Shown one piece after another: positions 41,667 through 50,853 of a stretch of DNA of 64,000 nt. The number at the start of each line of letters is the position of its first letter. Position 1 is the stretch's first letter. A program made the position numbers and the translations under genes. The DNA is from Balneola sp. (GTDB lineage Bacteria; Bacteroidota; Rhodothermia; Balneolales; Balneolaceae): positions 186,001-250,000 of the forward strand of contig JAEPNB010000005.1 in NCBI GenBank assembly GCA_017643645.1. Direction: 5' to 3'. The notes beneath the pieces were generated by a model, which searched no databases, was not told the DNA's origin, and saw only the letters and a program-made list of their open reading frames with translations.

Positions 41667-41770
41667 TCAACTACAAAACACAAATATCAAATAATAAACA
41701 ACAAACAATGTTCAAAAATTACAATTATAGAATTGTATTTTGAAATTTGAGTTTTGTGATTTTGATCTAA

Positions 41771-44700
41771 ATGTATATATCCGAATTAAACTTACAGGGT
41801 TTTAAAAGCTTTGCTCACAAAACTAAAGTGGGCTTTGACAGTGGGATTACATCTATTGTAGGCCCTAATGGCTGTGGTAAATCCAACATCGTTGATGCCT
41901 TAAGATGGGTGCTTGGTGAGCAACGCCCCTCGCTGCTTCGTTCTTCCGCGATGAGTAATGTTATATTCAACGGAACTTCTAAAAAGAAAGCTCTGGGGAT
42001 GGCAGAAGTTTCTCTTACTTTTGTTAATGACAAAGGCATTCTTCCTATTGAATACAGCGAAGTAACCATCACAAGGCGCTTGTATCGCTCGGGTGATAGC
42101 GAATATTTGATCAATAACACTTCCTGCCGTTTAAAAGATATCATGGAGCTTTTCATGGATACCGGAATGGGTTCAGATGCTTATTCTGTGATAGAGCTTA
42201 AAATGGTTGAAGAAATTCTGAATGATAAGAACAACGATCGTCGTCGCTTGTTTGAAGAGGCTGCCGGCGTTACCCGTTATAAAGATCAACGAAAGCGAAC
42301 GCTCAGAAAGCTTGATGAAACCAGAAAAGATCTTCAGCGGGTAGATGACCTTCTGATCGAGCTTCGGAAAAAAGCACGCTCTCTGGAAATTCAAGCTGAA
42401 AAAGCAGAAAAAGCCAAGAAATACAAAGTAGAACTCGAATCTCTTGATAAGGGATTTACGCTTCATGAGTTCAACAAAATAAAAGAAGAGCTTGAGCCTC
42501 TTCAGGAGCGTATCAATAACGCTGAAAAAGAAAAGAAAGAAATTACAACAGCCGCGGAAGAGTTTGAGTCCTCCGACGAAAAAGCTCGTTCTAATCTTCA
42601 GGAAAAAGAAAAGCAACAGGCAGAAGCTCAACGTCGTGTAAGCCAGCTTCATAATGCCATCAGGGAAGCAGATACCTCTCTCAGAATCACCAAAGAAAAA
42701 ATTCAGAACGAAGAAAAGGTGATCAAAGAATATTCTAAAGATATTGAGCAGGGTGAAATTGACCTGAAAGAATTGATGGATCTGCTTTCAAACAGCCGAA
42801 GTAAGCTGGAATCTTTTGATGACGATCTGGAAAAATCTTCTAATACCCTTGAAGAATCAAAGAAGCAGTATTCCCAAATTCAGCAGCAATATAATCGTGA
42901 GCGACACGAGTTGTACGAAATTGAAGTTCAGCTGAGTGAAGCCAACAACGAATTAAATCAACTTCAGACAAAACGAATAAAGATCGAATCCCGACTGGAA
43001 AACACCGAAGGGGATCTGGAGCGGATTGATGATGAGATCGTGGATCTTAATGATGAAGTTGACAACCTGAATGGCGAACAGAAACTGATAGAAGGCAAGC
43101 TTGATTCTCTTACAGAAGAACGTGACGAGCTTGAAGTAGAATTGGAAACCGCCCGGGAGAAAAGAGAAAATTTTGCTGAAAAACAGAATGAGATCAAAGA
43201 TGAACTAAGGACTCTGCAAAGCAAAAATGCTTCTCTGGAATCTGAGATCAATTTGATGAATGATCTCGCAAATTCAAATGAAGCTTTCCCAAGCAGCGTA
43301 AAATACCTGATAGATAAACATCGGTTTGAGTTCAAAGACCTGACCACTGTTTCTGAAATTTTTGATACCGATGAAAAGCACGCGGTTGCTCTGGAAGCAG
43401 CTTTGGGCGATGCTCTGAATTATGTTGTGATCAAAACTCTTGATGAGGCACAACGAGCTGCAAAAATTCTGAAAGAGAACAAAAAAGGCCGTGCCACTTT
43501 TATTCCTCTGGATCAACTGGCTGCTACTTACGAAGTTCAGGACGGAAGTCTGTTCGACCAGGTGAAATCAAAAAGAGAATATTCCGCGCTTAAGCAATTG
43601 TTACTCGGAAACGTGTTGATCGCAAATTCTGTGGAAGAAGCCTATTCCGGTATTAAAAACTCTTCTTCCATTGGCGTTACCTACGACGGAGAAGTAGTCA
43701 CAAGATCAGGATTCTTTCAAAGCGGTAGTAAGAGTAAAAATGCCGGGATAAGAGTTGGTTTAAAGGATAAGATCGAAAAGCTGGAAAAGGAAAAAGCGCA
43801 GACCTCAAAAGAGATTACCAAGCTGGAAGATTACTTAAAGCAGATCGTTGAGAAATATGAAAAGCTGGACGTCGCAAACCTGAGTCAGAGTCTGAAAGAA
43901 AAGGAGCAGGAAGTTCGACGGCTTGAGCAACAACAGCACAGCTTGAGTTCTAAAGTTCAGGTGTATCAAAAGAATATTGGTGAACTTGTTAATAGAAAAG
44001 ATCATCTGAAAACGAACGAGGGCTCTGCTCAGGAAGAACTGGACTCCATCCAACCAAAGCAGAAAGAGCTGCAAAGTAAAATGCTGGAACTGGACGAAAA
44101 GCAAAATCAGAAAAAAGACCTTCTGGAGTCGCTTGAAGAAGACAGAAGCATTGCACAGACCAGATACAATGACGCTCAGCTTCAACATCAGGACCTGAAA
44201 AATAAGGTCGAAAATCATGAGCGGGATGTTCGCAGAGCCGAAACCGGAATAAACAGTGTTCAGTCCAGAATTGAGAACAGAACCAAACTGACTGAAGAGA
44301 GTAAAGCGCGAATTGAAAGTTATAGCCAACAAATTACATCACTGGAACAGGAGCTTTCGGACAATCAGGAATTGAAAGTTGAAGCGGATGAAGCTCTTAA
44401 AAAAGCAGAAGAAGCTGCCAGCATCCAACGCGGTAAGATCAATGAATTTGAAAAAGAACTAAAAGAAGTTCGCCGGCGAAAAGAAGTAAACATGGAGCTG
44501 GTTCATCACCTTGCTATGGCAAAGGAAAAGATGGAGATGCAAAGCCAGGCTCTGTCAGATCATGTATGGGAAACGTATGGCATTCTGATGAAGCAGGTTG
44601 AAGGCGAAATGCCGGACGATATGTCGACCGATGAAGTTAAACAACGCATAGGATGGCTTCGTCAAAAACTGAATAACATCGGCGAGGTTAACGCACTTGC

Positions 44701-45295
44701 CATAGATGAATACAAGGAAGAAAAAGAGCGTCTGGATTTCTATGAAGAACAAATAGACGATCTCAATAAAGCTGAAAAACAGCTTCTGGAAACCATTGCT
44801 GAAATTAACGACACTGCCACAGAACGCTTTAATACTACTTTTGAAAAGATCCGGACGAACTTTCAAGAAGTTTTTAAAACCCTTTTCTTTGAGGACGACA
44901 ACTGCGACCTGATCATTGAAAAGGATGTTGAAGATCCGCTGGAAGCCAAAATTGAAATCCTGGCTCAACCCCGAGGTAAACGCCCATCGGGAATATCTCA
45001 GCTTTCCGGGGGAGAAAAAACGTTAACCGCTATTGCTTTGCTTTTCGCAATTTATCTGGTTAAACCATCTCCTTTTTGTGTACTTGATGAGGTAGATGCT
45101 CCCCTCGATGACGCCAATATTGAACGCTTTGCCAAGATGATCAAAAGCTTTAGCGCTGACACCCAGTTCATCATTATCACTCATAACAAAAAAACCATGA
45201 GTAAAGCCGAAATGATGTACGGAGTTACCATGCCCGAAACCGGAGTAAGCAGACTTGTCGGTGTTAAAATGGATGATGTAGAAGACGCTGCATGA
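41771..45295 (+). CDS. smc: Chromosome segregation protein SMC
   Basis: Chromosome condensation ATPase of 1174 residues. The N-terminal head has Walker A GPNGCGKS (31-38). Long coiled coils follow (about 170-500 and 660-1000) with a hinge between (about 510-650, SVKYLIDKHRFEFKDL to SGSKSKNAGI). The C-terminal head has the signature LSGGEKTLTAIALLFAIY and Walker B CVLDEVDAPLDDAN. Full length. The ScpA/ScpB partners are not in this window. Confidence 0.97.
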   Translation: MYISELNLQGFKSFAHKTKVGFDSGITSIVGPNGCGKSNIVDALRWVLGEQRPSLLRSSAMSNVIFNGTSKKKALGMAEVSLTFVNDKGILPIEYSEVTITRRLYRSGDSEYLINNTSCRLKDIMELFMDTGMGSDAYSVIELKMVEEILNDKNNDRRRLFEEAAGVTRYKDQRKRTLRKLDETRKDLQRVDDLLIELRKKARSLEIQAEKAEKAKKYKVELESLDKGFTLHEFNKIKEELEPLQERINNAEKEKKEITTAAEEFESSDEKARSNLQEKEKQQAEAQRRVSQLHNAIREADTSLRITKEKIQNEEKVIKEYSKDIEQGEIDLKELMDLLSNSRSKLESFDDDLEKSSNTLEESKKQYSQIQQQYNRERHELYEIEVQLSEANNELNQLQTKRIKIESRLENTEGDLERIDDEIVDLNDEVDNLNGEQKLIEGKLDSLTEERDELEVELETAREKRENFAEKQNEIKDELRTLQSKNASLESEINLMNDLANSNEAFPSSVKYLIDKHRFEFKDLTTVSEIFDTDEKHAVALEAALGDALNYVVIKTLDEAQRAAKILKENKKGRATFIPLDQLAATYEVQDGSLFDQVKSKREYSALKQLLLGNVLIANSVEEAYSGIKNSSSIGVTYDGEVVTRSGFFQSGSKSKNAGIRVGLKDKIEKLEKEKAQTSKEITKLEDYLKQIVEKYEKLDVANLSQSLKEKEQEVRRLEQQQHSLSSKVQVYQKNIGELVNRKDHLKTNEGSAQEELDSIQPKQKELQSKMLELDEKQNQKKDLLESLEEDRSIAQTRYNDAQLQHQDLKNKVENHERDVRRAETGINSVQSRIENRTKLTEESKARIESYSQQITSLEQELSDNQELKVEADEALKKAEEAASIQRGKINEFEKELKEVRRRKEVNMELVHHLAMAKEKMEMQSQALSDHVWETYGILMKQVEGEMPDDMSTDEVKQRIGWLRQKLNNIGEVNALAIDEYKEEKERLDFYEEQIDDLNKAEKQLLETIAEINDTATERFNTTFEKIRTNFQEVFKTLFFEDDNCDLIIEKDVEDPLEAKIEILAQPRGKRPSGISQLSGGEKTLTAIALLFAIYLVKPSPFCVLDEVDAPLDDANIERFAKMIKSFSADTQFIIITHNKKTMSKAEMMYGVTMPETGVSRLVGVKMDDVEDAA

Positions 45296-45374
45296 CGCGC
45301 AATTAACGAGATTCCTATTTCGAAATTAAAACTTCAAGGCCATCCTGGTCCTGAAATTACATTAAAGAATACAG

Positions 45375-45463
45375 TCATCTCGCGGCGTATGCCCGAGATC
45401 TGGATTGGTTTAGAGGAGCGTGCCATTAACAACGATCCAGATTCCTGCCTCCGCAGGAATGAC
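45375..45463 (+). repeat. Dispersed repeat family 2, copy at 45.4 kb
   Basis: Begins TCATCTCGCGGCGTATGCC and ends CCTCCGCAGGAATGAC. It matches 55548-55636 with few differences. The terminal sequence can form small hairpins, as in REP-like elements. Confidence 0.75.
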
Positions 45464-45519
45464 CAAAGTTGGGTTTTTTATTAAGATCTGGTGCTAACAA
45501 CACAGCCCGAAATTAACAT

Positions 45520-45613
45520 CCGGGCGTGAACGCCCTACTAGCATACATTTCGTTGCGTGATTTTAAACCAGCAGATCCTTTGCCATAGGCATCCCTTTGG
45601 GGCAGGTTCTGCG
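45520..45613 (-). repeat. Dispersed repeat family 1, inverted copy
   Basis: Reverse complement of the roughly 95-bp unit present at 55361, 56068 and 56390 (CCAAAGGGATGCCTATGGC core, ending CTAGTAGGGCGTTCACGCC). Confidence 0.8.
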
Positions 45614-45708
45614 ATTTATGTTTTGATCTATTCTTCATTCGCTGAGTGTTATTTTTTGCTCACAGATTCTTTTTAAATAATATTCATCAGGGTTTTATAC
45701 TTTCAGCT

Positions 45709-46479
45709 ATGAGCGGCCATCTTGATACCATCCCTGATAACCATTGTCTTAATTGTAATGAGCCTGTTTCAGGAAATTACTGCTCTAATTGCGGGCAGAA
45801 GTTTCAGCCTACCAAGCTGCCACTTCGCAAATATCTGGAAGATACTGTTGAGACGCTTTTCAATGTTGACAACAGGGTTTTTAAAACGCTTAAAGATCTT
45901 TTCCTGCGGCCGGGAAAGATTACCAAAGAATATATTTCCGGTCACCGGGCAACCTATCTACCCCCTCTTAGAATCTATATTTCCATAAGCATTCTTTATT
46001 TCTTCCTTGCCATAATTACGGAAAGCACACAGGTATTTCTGGTGAACCTCAGCGCCGATCAATATGATTCAAGTTTCGGTAAGCTGATTCAAACATCGAT
46101 GTTCGTACTTGTTCCGCTCTTTGCATTAATTACCAAGTGGCATCACAAAAAGAGAAAAGGATACTATGTAGAGTATCTGATCTTTTCGCTTCACATTCAC
46201 TCTGTTTGGTTTGTTCTGCTTTCATTTTCAATTATTACTACTTGGGCGCATTCGTTTTTCGGTATTCAAGAGGGATCATTTTTTGATTACCTGGCTGCAA
46301 CCATTCAGATTCTTGAGCGCTCATTATTTATGATCTACTTTATTGTTTATCTCAAAAGAGTTTTTGATAACACCTGGTGGAAGACCATTCTTAAAACTTT
46401 TGGGATATTATTCCTTTATCTTATAACTCTGTTGGCAGTAATTGCGCCTTACTTATATATAATGTACAAAGACTCATGA
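45709..46479 (+). CDS. DUF3667 membrane protein with N-terminal zinc ribbon
   Basis: From the ATG at 45709 (MSGHLDTIPDNH), 256 residues. Two CxxC pairs at the N-terminus (CLNCNEPV, CSNCGQKF) form a zinc ribbon. A conserved block (LEDTVETLFNVDNRVFKTLKDLFLRPGKITKEYISG) and about four or five membrane helices follow, the layout of DUF3667 proteins common in Bacteroidota. Function unknown. An upstream in-frame start (45646) would add a poor hydrophobic extension. Overlaps the next gene by four bases (ATGA). Confidence 0.75.
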   Translation: MSGHLDTIPDNHCLNCNEPVSGNYCSNCGQKFQPTKLPLRKYLEDTVETLFNVDNRVFKTLKDLFLRPGKITKEYISGHRATYLPPLRIYISISILYFFLAIITESTQVFLVNLSADQYDSSFGKLIQTSMFVLVPLFALITKWHHKKRKGYYVEYLIFSLHIHSVWFVLLSFSIITTWAHSFFGIQEGSFFDYLAATIQILERSLFMIYFIVYLKRVFDNTWWKTILKTFGILFLYLITLLAVIAPYLYIMYKDS

Positions 46480-47024
46480 TCTACGAATTTTTAAAACGCA
46501 CACCACAATTTGATGAAACCGCATTTGTCGCCCCAAGCGCAGATATTATCGGCGATGTAACTCTGGGAAAAGAATCCAGTGTTTGGTTCAATGTAACCAT
46601 CAGGGGAGATGTGAATTTTATACAGATCGGAGACCAAAGTAATGTTCAGGATAATGTTTGTATTCATGTGATGAACCAAACCGGCCCGACCATTATCGGG
46701 AATGAAGTAACTATTGGTCACGGGGCAGTTGTGCACGGATGTACTATCAAAGATCGCGTATTGATCGGAATCAACGCTACTATTTTGGATGAAGTTGTTA
46801 TTGAGCCGGACGTGATCGTTGCAGCGGGCACCCTGGTTCCTCCGGGCAAAACTCTGGAAAGCGGATATATGTACATGGGCTCACCCGCAAAGGCGGTTCG
46901 CAAACTTACGGAAGAAGAAATAAAGTCCATTCCGAAATATGCTTCCAACTATGTGAAATATCTTCGGGCGTATCAGCAAAAAGACAAATACGACGAGAAT
47001 CCTTTTTATCAGCCTAAAGGCTGA
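46476..47024 (+). CDS. Gamma-class carbonic anhydrase-like hexapeptide-repeat protein
   Basis: Left-handed beta-helix protein of 182 residues with hexapeptide repeats across residues 15-135. Zinc-type histidines are in place: DNVCIHVMNQ, then TIGHGAVVHGC. The trimeric gamma-carbonic-anhydrase/YrdA family includes active and inactive members, and activity cannot be assumed. The ATG overlaps the stop of the DUF3667 gene, so the two are coupled. Confidence 0.88.
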   Translation: MIYEFLKRTPQFDETAFVAPSADIIGDVTLGKESSVWFNVTIRGDVNFIQIGDQSNVQDNVCIHVMNQTGPTIIGNEVTIGHGAVVHGCTIKDRVLIGINATILDEVVIEPDVIVAAGTLVPPGKTLESGYMYMGSPAKAVRKLTEEEIKSIPKYASNYVKYLRAYQQKDKYDENPFYQPKG

Positions 47025-47033
47025 AAAATTAAG

Positions 47034-47082
47034 AATGATACAATTATCAATTGAAGTATTCTTAATTGATAATTGTATCATT
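47034..47082. repeat. Perfect 19-bp inverted repeat between the hexapeptide gene and hemW
   Basis: AATGATACAATTATCAATT (47034-47052) and its exact reverse complement (47064-47082) around an 11-base loop, which itself can pair further. It ends 8 bases before the hemW ATG and has no T tract in the plus direction. Confidence 0.8.
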
Positions 47083-47090
47083 GATCATTG

Positions 47091-48230
47091 ATGTCAGGAA
47101 TCTATATCCATATCCCGTTCTGTAAGCAAGCTTGTTCCTATTGCGATTTCTATTTTGTTACCAAATCCGGCAATAAGAATGCATTTGCTGATCAGCTTGT
47201 TGAAGAAATCCGTTCAAAAAAGGACACGTCCTATTCAAACGAAATTATTGACACCATCTATTTTGGAGGCGGAACACCTTCTTTATTAAGTGCCAATCAG
47301 TTCAGTAAAATATTCACGGCTTTAGATCACTCATTCAATTTAGATCTGAAAGAAGTTACCGTGGAACTGAATCCGGACGACGTTACCAAAGAATATTTGT
47401 CTGCTCTCAAAAACATTGGCGTAAACCGGGTGAGTATGGGAGTTCAAACCTTTGATGAGGATCTGCTTAAATTCATGAACCGAACTCATAATTCAGCGGA
47501 AGCTTTAAAATGTTTAGAGTTGCTTAAGGCTTCCGAAATAAATGTGTTTACTGCTGATCTGATCTACGGAAATCCAGGACAGACTTTAGAAATGCTGGAA
47601 AAAGATCTGGACATCCTTTTGCAGTTTGATCCGCCACATGTTTCTGCTTATTCCTTAACCATTGAGCCTAAAACCCGATTGGGAAAACAGCTGGAACTGG
47701 GCAGACTTATCCCTGCCGAAGATGAAACCGTTGAAAAGCATTTTGAGCTGGTGGAAGAGAAACTGAAACAGAAAGGTATTTATCGCTATGAAGTAAGTAA
47801 CTTTGCCCGGAAAGGGGCGGAAGCCGTTCATAATGCAAATTACTGGGAGCACAAAAACTATCTTGGTTTAGGTCCCGGAGCTCACTCATTCCAATGGGAT
47901 CAATCAGAGACTTTTGCTCACCGCTGGGAAAATGAGCCCGATCTGAAAAAGTATCTTCAAAAAACGCATTTCAACGAATCCGAGAAAGAACAATTATCAC
48001 TTCAAAGTCTGGCTGAAGAACGAATCATGCTCGGACTCAGAACGGTAAAAGGAGTCTCTGTGAAAAAACTGGAAAAGAAGTACTCATACAGCTTATCTGA
48101 AAGACAGCTCGCATACATAGCGCGAAAAGAAAATGAGGGCAAAATTCATTTTGACTCCGATTCTATCCGGCTCAGTTCATCCGGACTAAAGATCGCAGAC
48201 GCCCTCACTTTAGATCTAATTACCGCTTAG
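47091..48230 (+). CDS. hemW: HemW-type radical SAM protein (heme chaperone-like)
   Basis: Radical SAM protein with the cluster motif FCKQACSYC (three cysteines spaced 3 and 2). GGGTPSLL, ELNPDDVTKEYL, GVNRVSMGVQTF and the NYWEHKNYLGLGPGAHSF block separate HemW-like proteins from true coproporphyrinogen oxidase HemN. Start taken at the ATG 47091; a TTG at 47088 is also in frame. At about 379 residues it is full length. A long palindrome directly precedes it. Confidence 0.92.
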   Translation: MSGIYIHIPFCKQACSYCDFYFVTKSGNKNAFADQLVEEIRSKKDTSYSNEIIDTIYFGGGTPSLLSANQFSKIFTALDHSFNLDLKEVTVELNPDDVTKEYLSALKNIGVNRVSMGVQTFDEDLLKFMNRTHNSAEALKCLELLKASEINVFTADLIYGNPGQTLEMLEKDLDILLQFDPPHVSAYSLTIEPKTRLGKQLELGRLIPAEDETVEKHFELVEEKLKQKGIYRYEVSNFARKGAEAVHNANYWEHKNYLGLGPGAHSFQWDQSETFAHRWENEPDLKKYLQKTHFNESEKEQLSLQSLAEERIMLGLRTVKGVSVKKLEKKYSYSLSERQLAYIARKENEGKIHFDSDSIRLSSSGLKIADALTLDLITA

Positions 48231-49366
48231 TTTTTACTATTCCTTTCATACTTTGCAGCGAATCTTGAATATTCTTTCGCTCTTTCCGAATTGCCTGATT
48301 TAGCATAGGCTTCAGAAACTAACTTCGTTGCTTTGGCCAGCTTTGCATAATCTGCTTTTGTCAGATTTGACGAGCTACCTTCCAAAGAAGGGATCATAAG
48401 TGTATTAGCCGGTTCCACTAAATTCGGATCGTCATTGACGGTTTTATTAGCTTCAAAAATTAGTGGCCATAAATACGGAACGCCATATACTTCTCTTGAA
48501 ATATCCCACATCCATTCATCTTTTTCGATGATGTAAGCGGTCAACTTTTTAGGAACAGGCATTTCATTTTTGGCTTCCGGTTCTGCTTTAACATTGTTTT
48601 TTTTCTCTGATGATGCCGCTGAAGTTTCAGGCGCTTTTTCTTCTTTTGCAGCCGTTTCAGCCGGCGGCACTTTTTCAACCTGCTCTGCTTGTTGTTGAGC
48701 CGGAGCCTGATTTCCTGCAACTACATTGTCAATATTCCCCGGATCTGAGTCTCTCAGAAAGAAGAACCAAATTCCTGTTCCGGCTATCAGCAGAACCAGA
48801 ACTATAAAAATCCAGCTGACCTCATTCCCTTTTTCCTTTTCCGGTGCTACAAAGACAGGAGGAGCTTCAACTTCACTTTCTTCCTGTTCCTCTACAGAAC
48901 CTTCCTCGACTGCATCCGGCGTTTCCGCTTCATCATCTTGTTCTTCAGCAGGCTTTATAACTTCTGCGAATGGATCTTCAAATACTTCAGGTTCCTGCTC
49001 TTTCTCTTCCTTTGCCGTTGTTTCTTCTGTTTCGGTTACAGAGCTTTCTCCAAGCAAGGTGGGTTCCAAACCGGCAAAAGGTGCATTTACAGATTCTTCA
49101 AGTGCCTTAAAAGGTTTGAATGACACTTTTTTATGCGCCGGAATCACGATCTCTTCTTTTGTCTGCGGGTTTATACCTGTTCTTTCGGCAACATCCTTTA
49201 ATTCGAAGCTACCAAAGCTGGTAATAGACGCTTTCCCATTTTCTTCCAGATCATCAATTACGAGATCAAAAACTCCTCGGATCATGTCCTCTGCTTTCTG
49301 CTGAGTAAGATCATGTGATTCAGCAAACGCTTTTACCAATTCCGAAAATGTGACCTTTTTACTCAT
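48227..49366 (-). CDS. HU-domain/transmembrane/LysM fusion protein
   Basis: 379 residues with a striking order. First comes an HU/IHF-type DNA-binding domain (about 1-90, VTFSELVKAFAESHDL, SFGSFELKDVAERTG). A long acidic linker (about 100-175) is followed by a single membrane helix (about 180-200, WIFIVLVLLIAGTGIWFFF). An Ala/Glu/Lys-rich stretch leads to a C-terminal LysM-type segment (about 280-330, WMWDISREVYGVPYLWPLIFE). Topology predicts DNA binding inside the cell and a peptidoglycan-facing end outside. It overlaps the preceding HU-like gene by four bases. Confidence 0.82.
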   Translation of the reverse strand: MSKKVTFSELVKAFAESHDLTQQKAEDMIRGVFDLVIDDLEENGKASITSFGSFELKDVAERTGINPQTKEEIVIPAHKKVSFKPFKALEESVNAPFAGLEPTLLGESSVTETEETTAKEEKEQEPEVFEDPFAEVIKPAEEQDDEAETPDAVEEGSVEEQEESEVEAPPVFVAPEKEKGNEVSWIFIVLVLLIAGTGIWFFFLRDSDPGNIDNVVAGNQAPAQQQAEQVEKVPPAETAAKEEKAPETSAASSEKKNNVKAEPEAKNEMPVPKKLTAYIIEKDEWMWDISREVYGVPYLWPLIFEANKTVNDDPNLVEPANTLMIPSLEGSSSNLTKADYAKLAKATKLVSEAYAKSGNSERAKEYSRFAAKYERNSKN

Positions 49367-49647
49367 AGCTCCACCTCGTTGAATTCATCTTTCAAAGCCG
49401 AGCTTTGAGAAAACCGAACTACTTTCTTTTTAGGAAGCAGCATCATTTGCTTATAGTGCGGATTATAGGACTTGTATTCTTCTCTGATCTCAGAACTGAA
49501 GCTACCGAAATCGGGAATACTAAAGCCGTTATTTTCTGAAAGGTGTTCTGTAAAAGTACTCACCAGCGAGTTATATAACTCTTCCGTTCGGGTTTGAGTT
49601 AACTCAAGCCGTTCACTAAGTGCTTTTATCGTTTCTGATTTATTCAT
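49363..49647 (-). CDS. HU/IHF-like DNA-binding protein
   Basis: Ninety-four residues with an HU-like fold pattern: helical N-terminus (SETIKALSERLELTQTRTEELYNS), then beta-strand core (GFSIPDFGSFSSEIREEYKSYNPHY) and a basic end (LPKKKVVRFSQSSALKDEF). It is more divergent than canonical HU and is the upstream partner of the HU-TM-LysM gene, so the two may form a heterodimer. Confidence 0.78.
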   Translation of the reverse strand: MNKSETIKALSERLELTQTRTEELYNSLVSTFTEHLSENNGFSIPDFGSFSSEIREEYKSYNPHYKQMMLLPKKKVVRFSQSSALKDEFNEVEL

Positions 49648-49807
49648 ATCCCATAGTTAGTTAACTCCAATTAGCAACAAAAGTCTGATTTTGTCAAATA
49701 ATCCCTGTAAATAATACTTTATCAGGAATAATAGCGTAAGGATACTCACAATTTTGATATAATTCTGTTAAGTTAGACGAGTAATCAGAATTAAAAGCAA
49801 AACTGAA

Positions 49808-50800
49808 TTGAAGACTAGTTTACGCCCCTTTTTATCCGACATTATTGATTATGCGGGCTTATATCCGCCTTCAGAACTGCCGTTGGAGGAAGCGTTCAGA
49901 AAATATCTGTCACATATTGAACAGAAGGAAGCATGGATGCTTTCGAAATTTGTTGTGGGAACCGGGCTTCTGCATGAACTGATTACGCTCATTGATGCGG
50001 AGTCTGAATCTCCTTCTCCCTTTAAAATAACGTTGGTTGGCGCTGCTTCTGATGATGTTGATGGTTTCAAAAAAGTAATCGACAACACTGTAGAAGCCAT
50101 TAAAAATACTCTTGCATCCACTGCAAAAAAAATACGCATACCAACTTTAGAAATTAAGATACCCCCGGCTTGTCTTCAGGAAGAAAGCTCATCCGATCTT
50201 CAAACTGCTATTGAGTACGCTGTTCAATCCATGGCAAAATCTGAAACATTACCTCATCAGATCTTTTTCGAAGTGCCAGGATTTGATTTCGATATAAAAT
50301 ATGCCAAAGAACTTGTTCAGGGCATTCATAAACACAATGAATGGCTTGAATCAAATGAAAAGGAAAATTACTCCTTTTCCGGTTTTAAGATCCGTTGTGG
50401 TGGAGTGGAAGCTTTTCAATTTCCGCCAACGGATTATCTTGCAAAAGCTATTACCTTTTCCCGGGAAAATACCGTTCCTCTAAAATTCACGGCCGGTCTG
50501 CATCATCCTGTTCGTCACTTTAATGACTCTGTACAAACCAAAATGCATGGCTTTCTGAATGTGTTTGGTGCTTCTCTTTTAAGTTATTCCAAAAAGCTTA
50601 GTGAAGCCGAGTTGCTGGAAATTCTGAATGACGAAAACGCTTCAAATTTCTCTTTTGATAAATCTGAGTTTTCCTGGAGAGGGCAATCTGTTTCTTTTGA
50701 AGAGCTTCACATGTTGCGCGATCTTTCTGTAACCTCGTTCGGGAGTTGCAGTTTTGACGAGCCCGTAGAAGATCTTCAGGAATTGAATTTAATTGCATAA
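49808..50800 (+). CDS. Conserved-looking hypothetical protein
   Basis: 330-residue soluble protein from a TTG start, mixed alpha/beta, with no signal peptide. Motifs such as DIIDYAGLYPPSELPLEEAF, GFKIRCGGVEAFQFP and FTAGLHHPVRHF look well conserved (the last has two histidines and could be a metal or substrate site), and the alternating strands and helices could fit a TIM-barrel-like fold. I do not recognise a named family. It is convergent with the subtilase gene. Confidence 0.5.
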   Translation: MKTSLRPFLSDIIDYAGLYPPSELPLEEAFRKYLSHIEQKEAWMLSKFVVGTGLLHELITLIDAESESPSPFKITLVGAASDDVDGFKKVIDNTVEAIKNTLASTAKKIRIPTLEIKIPPACLQEESSSDLQTAIEYAVQSMAKSETLPHQIFFEVPGFDFDIKYAKELVQGIHKHNEWLESNEKENYSFSGFKIRCGGVEAFQFPPTDYLAKAITFSRENTVPLKFTAGLHHPVRHFNDSVQTKMHGFLNVFGASLLSYSKKLSEAELLEILNDENASNFSFDKSEFSWRGQSVSFEELHMLRDLSVTSFGSCSFDEPVEDLQELNLIA

Positions 50801-50832
50801 AAAAAACCGGATGTAATTAAACATCCGGCTTC
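50799..50832 (-). terminator. Intrinsic terminator of the subtilase gene
   Basis: Read on the minus strand, GCCGGATGT pairs with ACATCCGG and is followed by eight Ts. It lies about 20 bases after the subtilase stop. The left arm is close behind the opposite-strand gene as well. Confidence 0.85.
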
Positions 50833-50853
50833 GTGTTTCTGATTAAGCGTGGT

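Larger units (their letters stand above)
45296..45708. other. Repeat-bearing intergenic region downstream of smc
   Basis: No gene is seen. It carries one copy each of two dispersed repeats (45375-45463 and 45520-45613) that recur at 55.4-56.5 kb. Confidence 0.6.

Noticed and set aside
41667-41770. Imperfect inverted repeat between frr and smc (CAAAACACAAATATCAA against its near complement)
   Set aside because: Partial complementarity in very AT-rich sequence; could be a weak terminator or repeat remnant but not strong enough to call.
48610-49304. Long plus-strand frames opposite the HU-TM-LysM gene
   Set aside because: Serine/phenylalanine-rich translations typical of antisense frames over acidic, glutamate-rich coding sequence.
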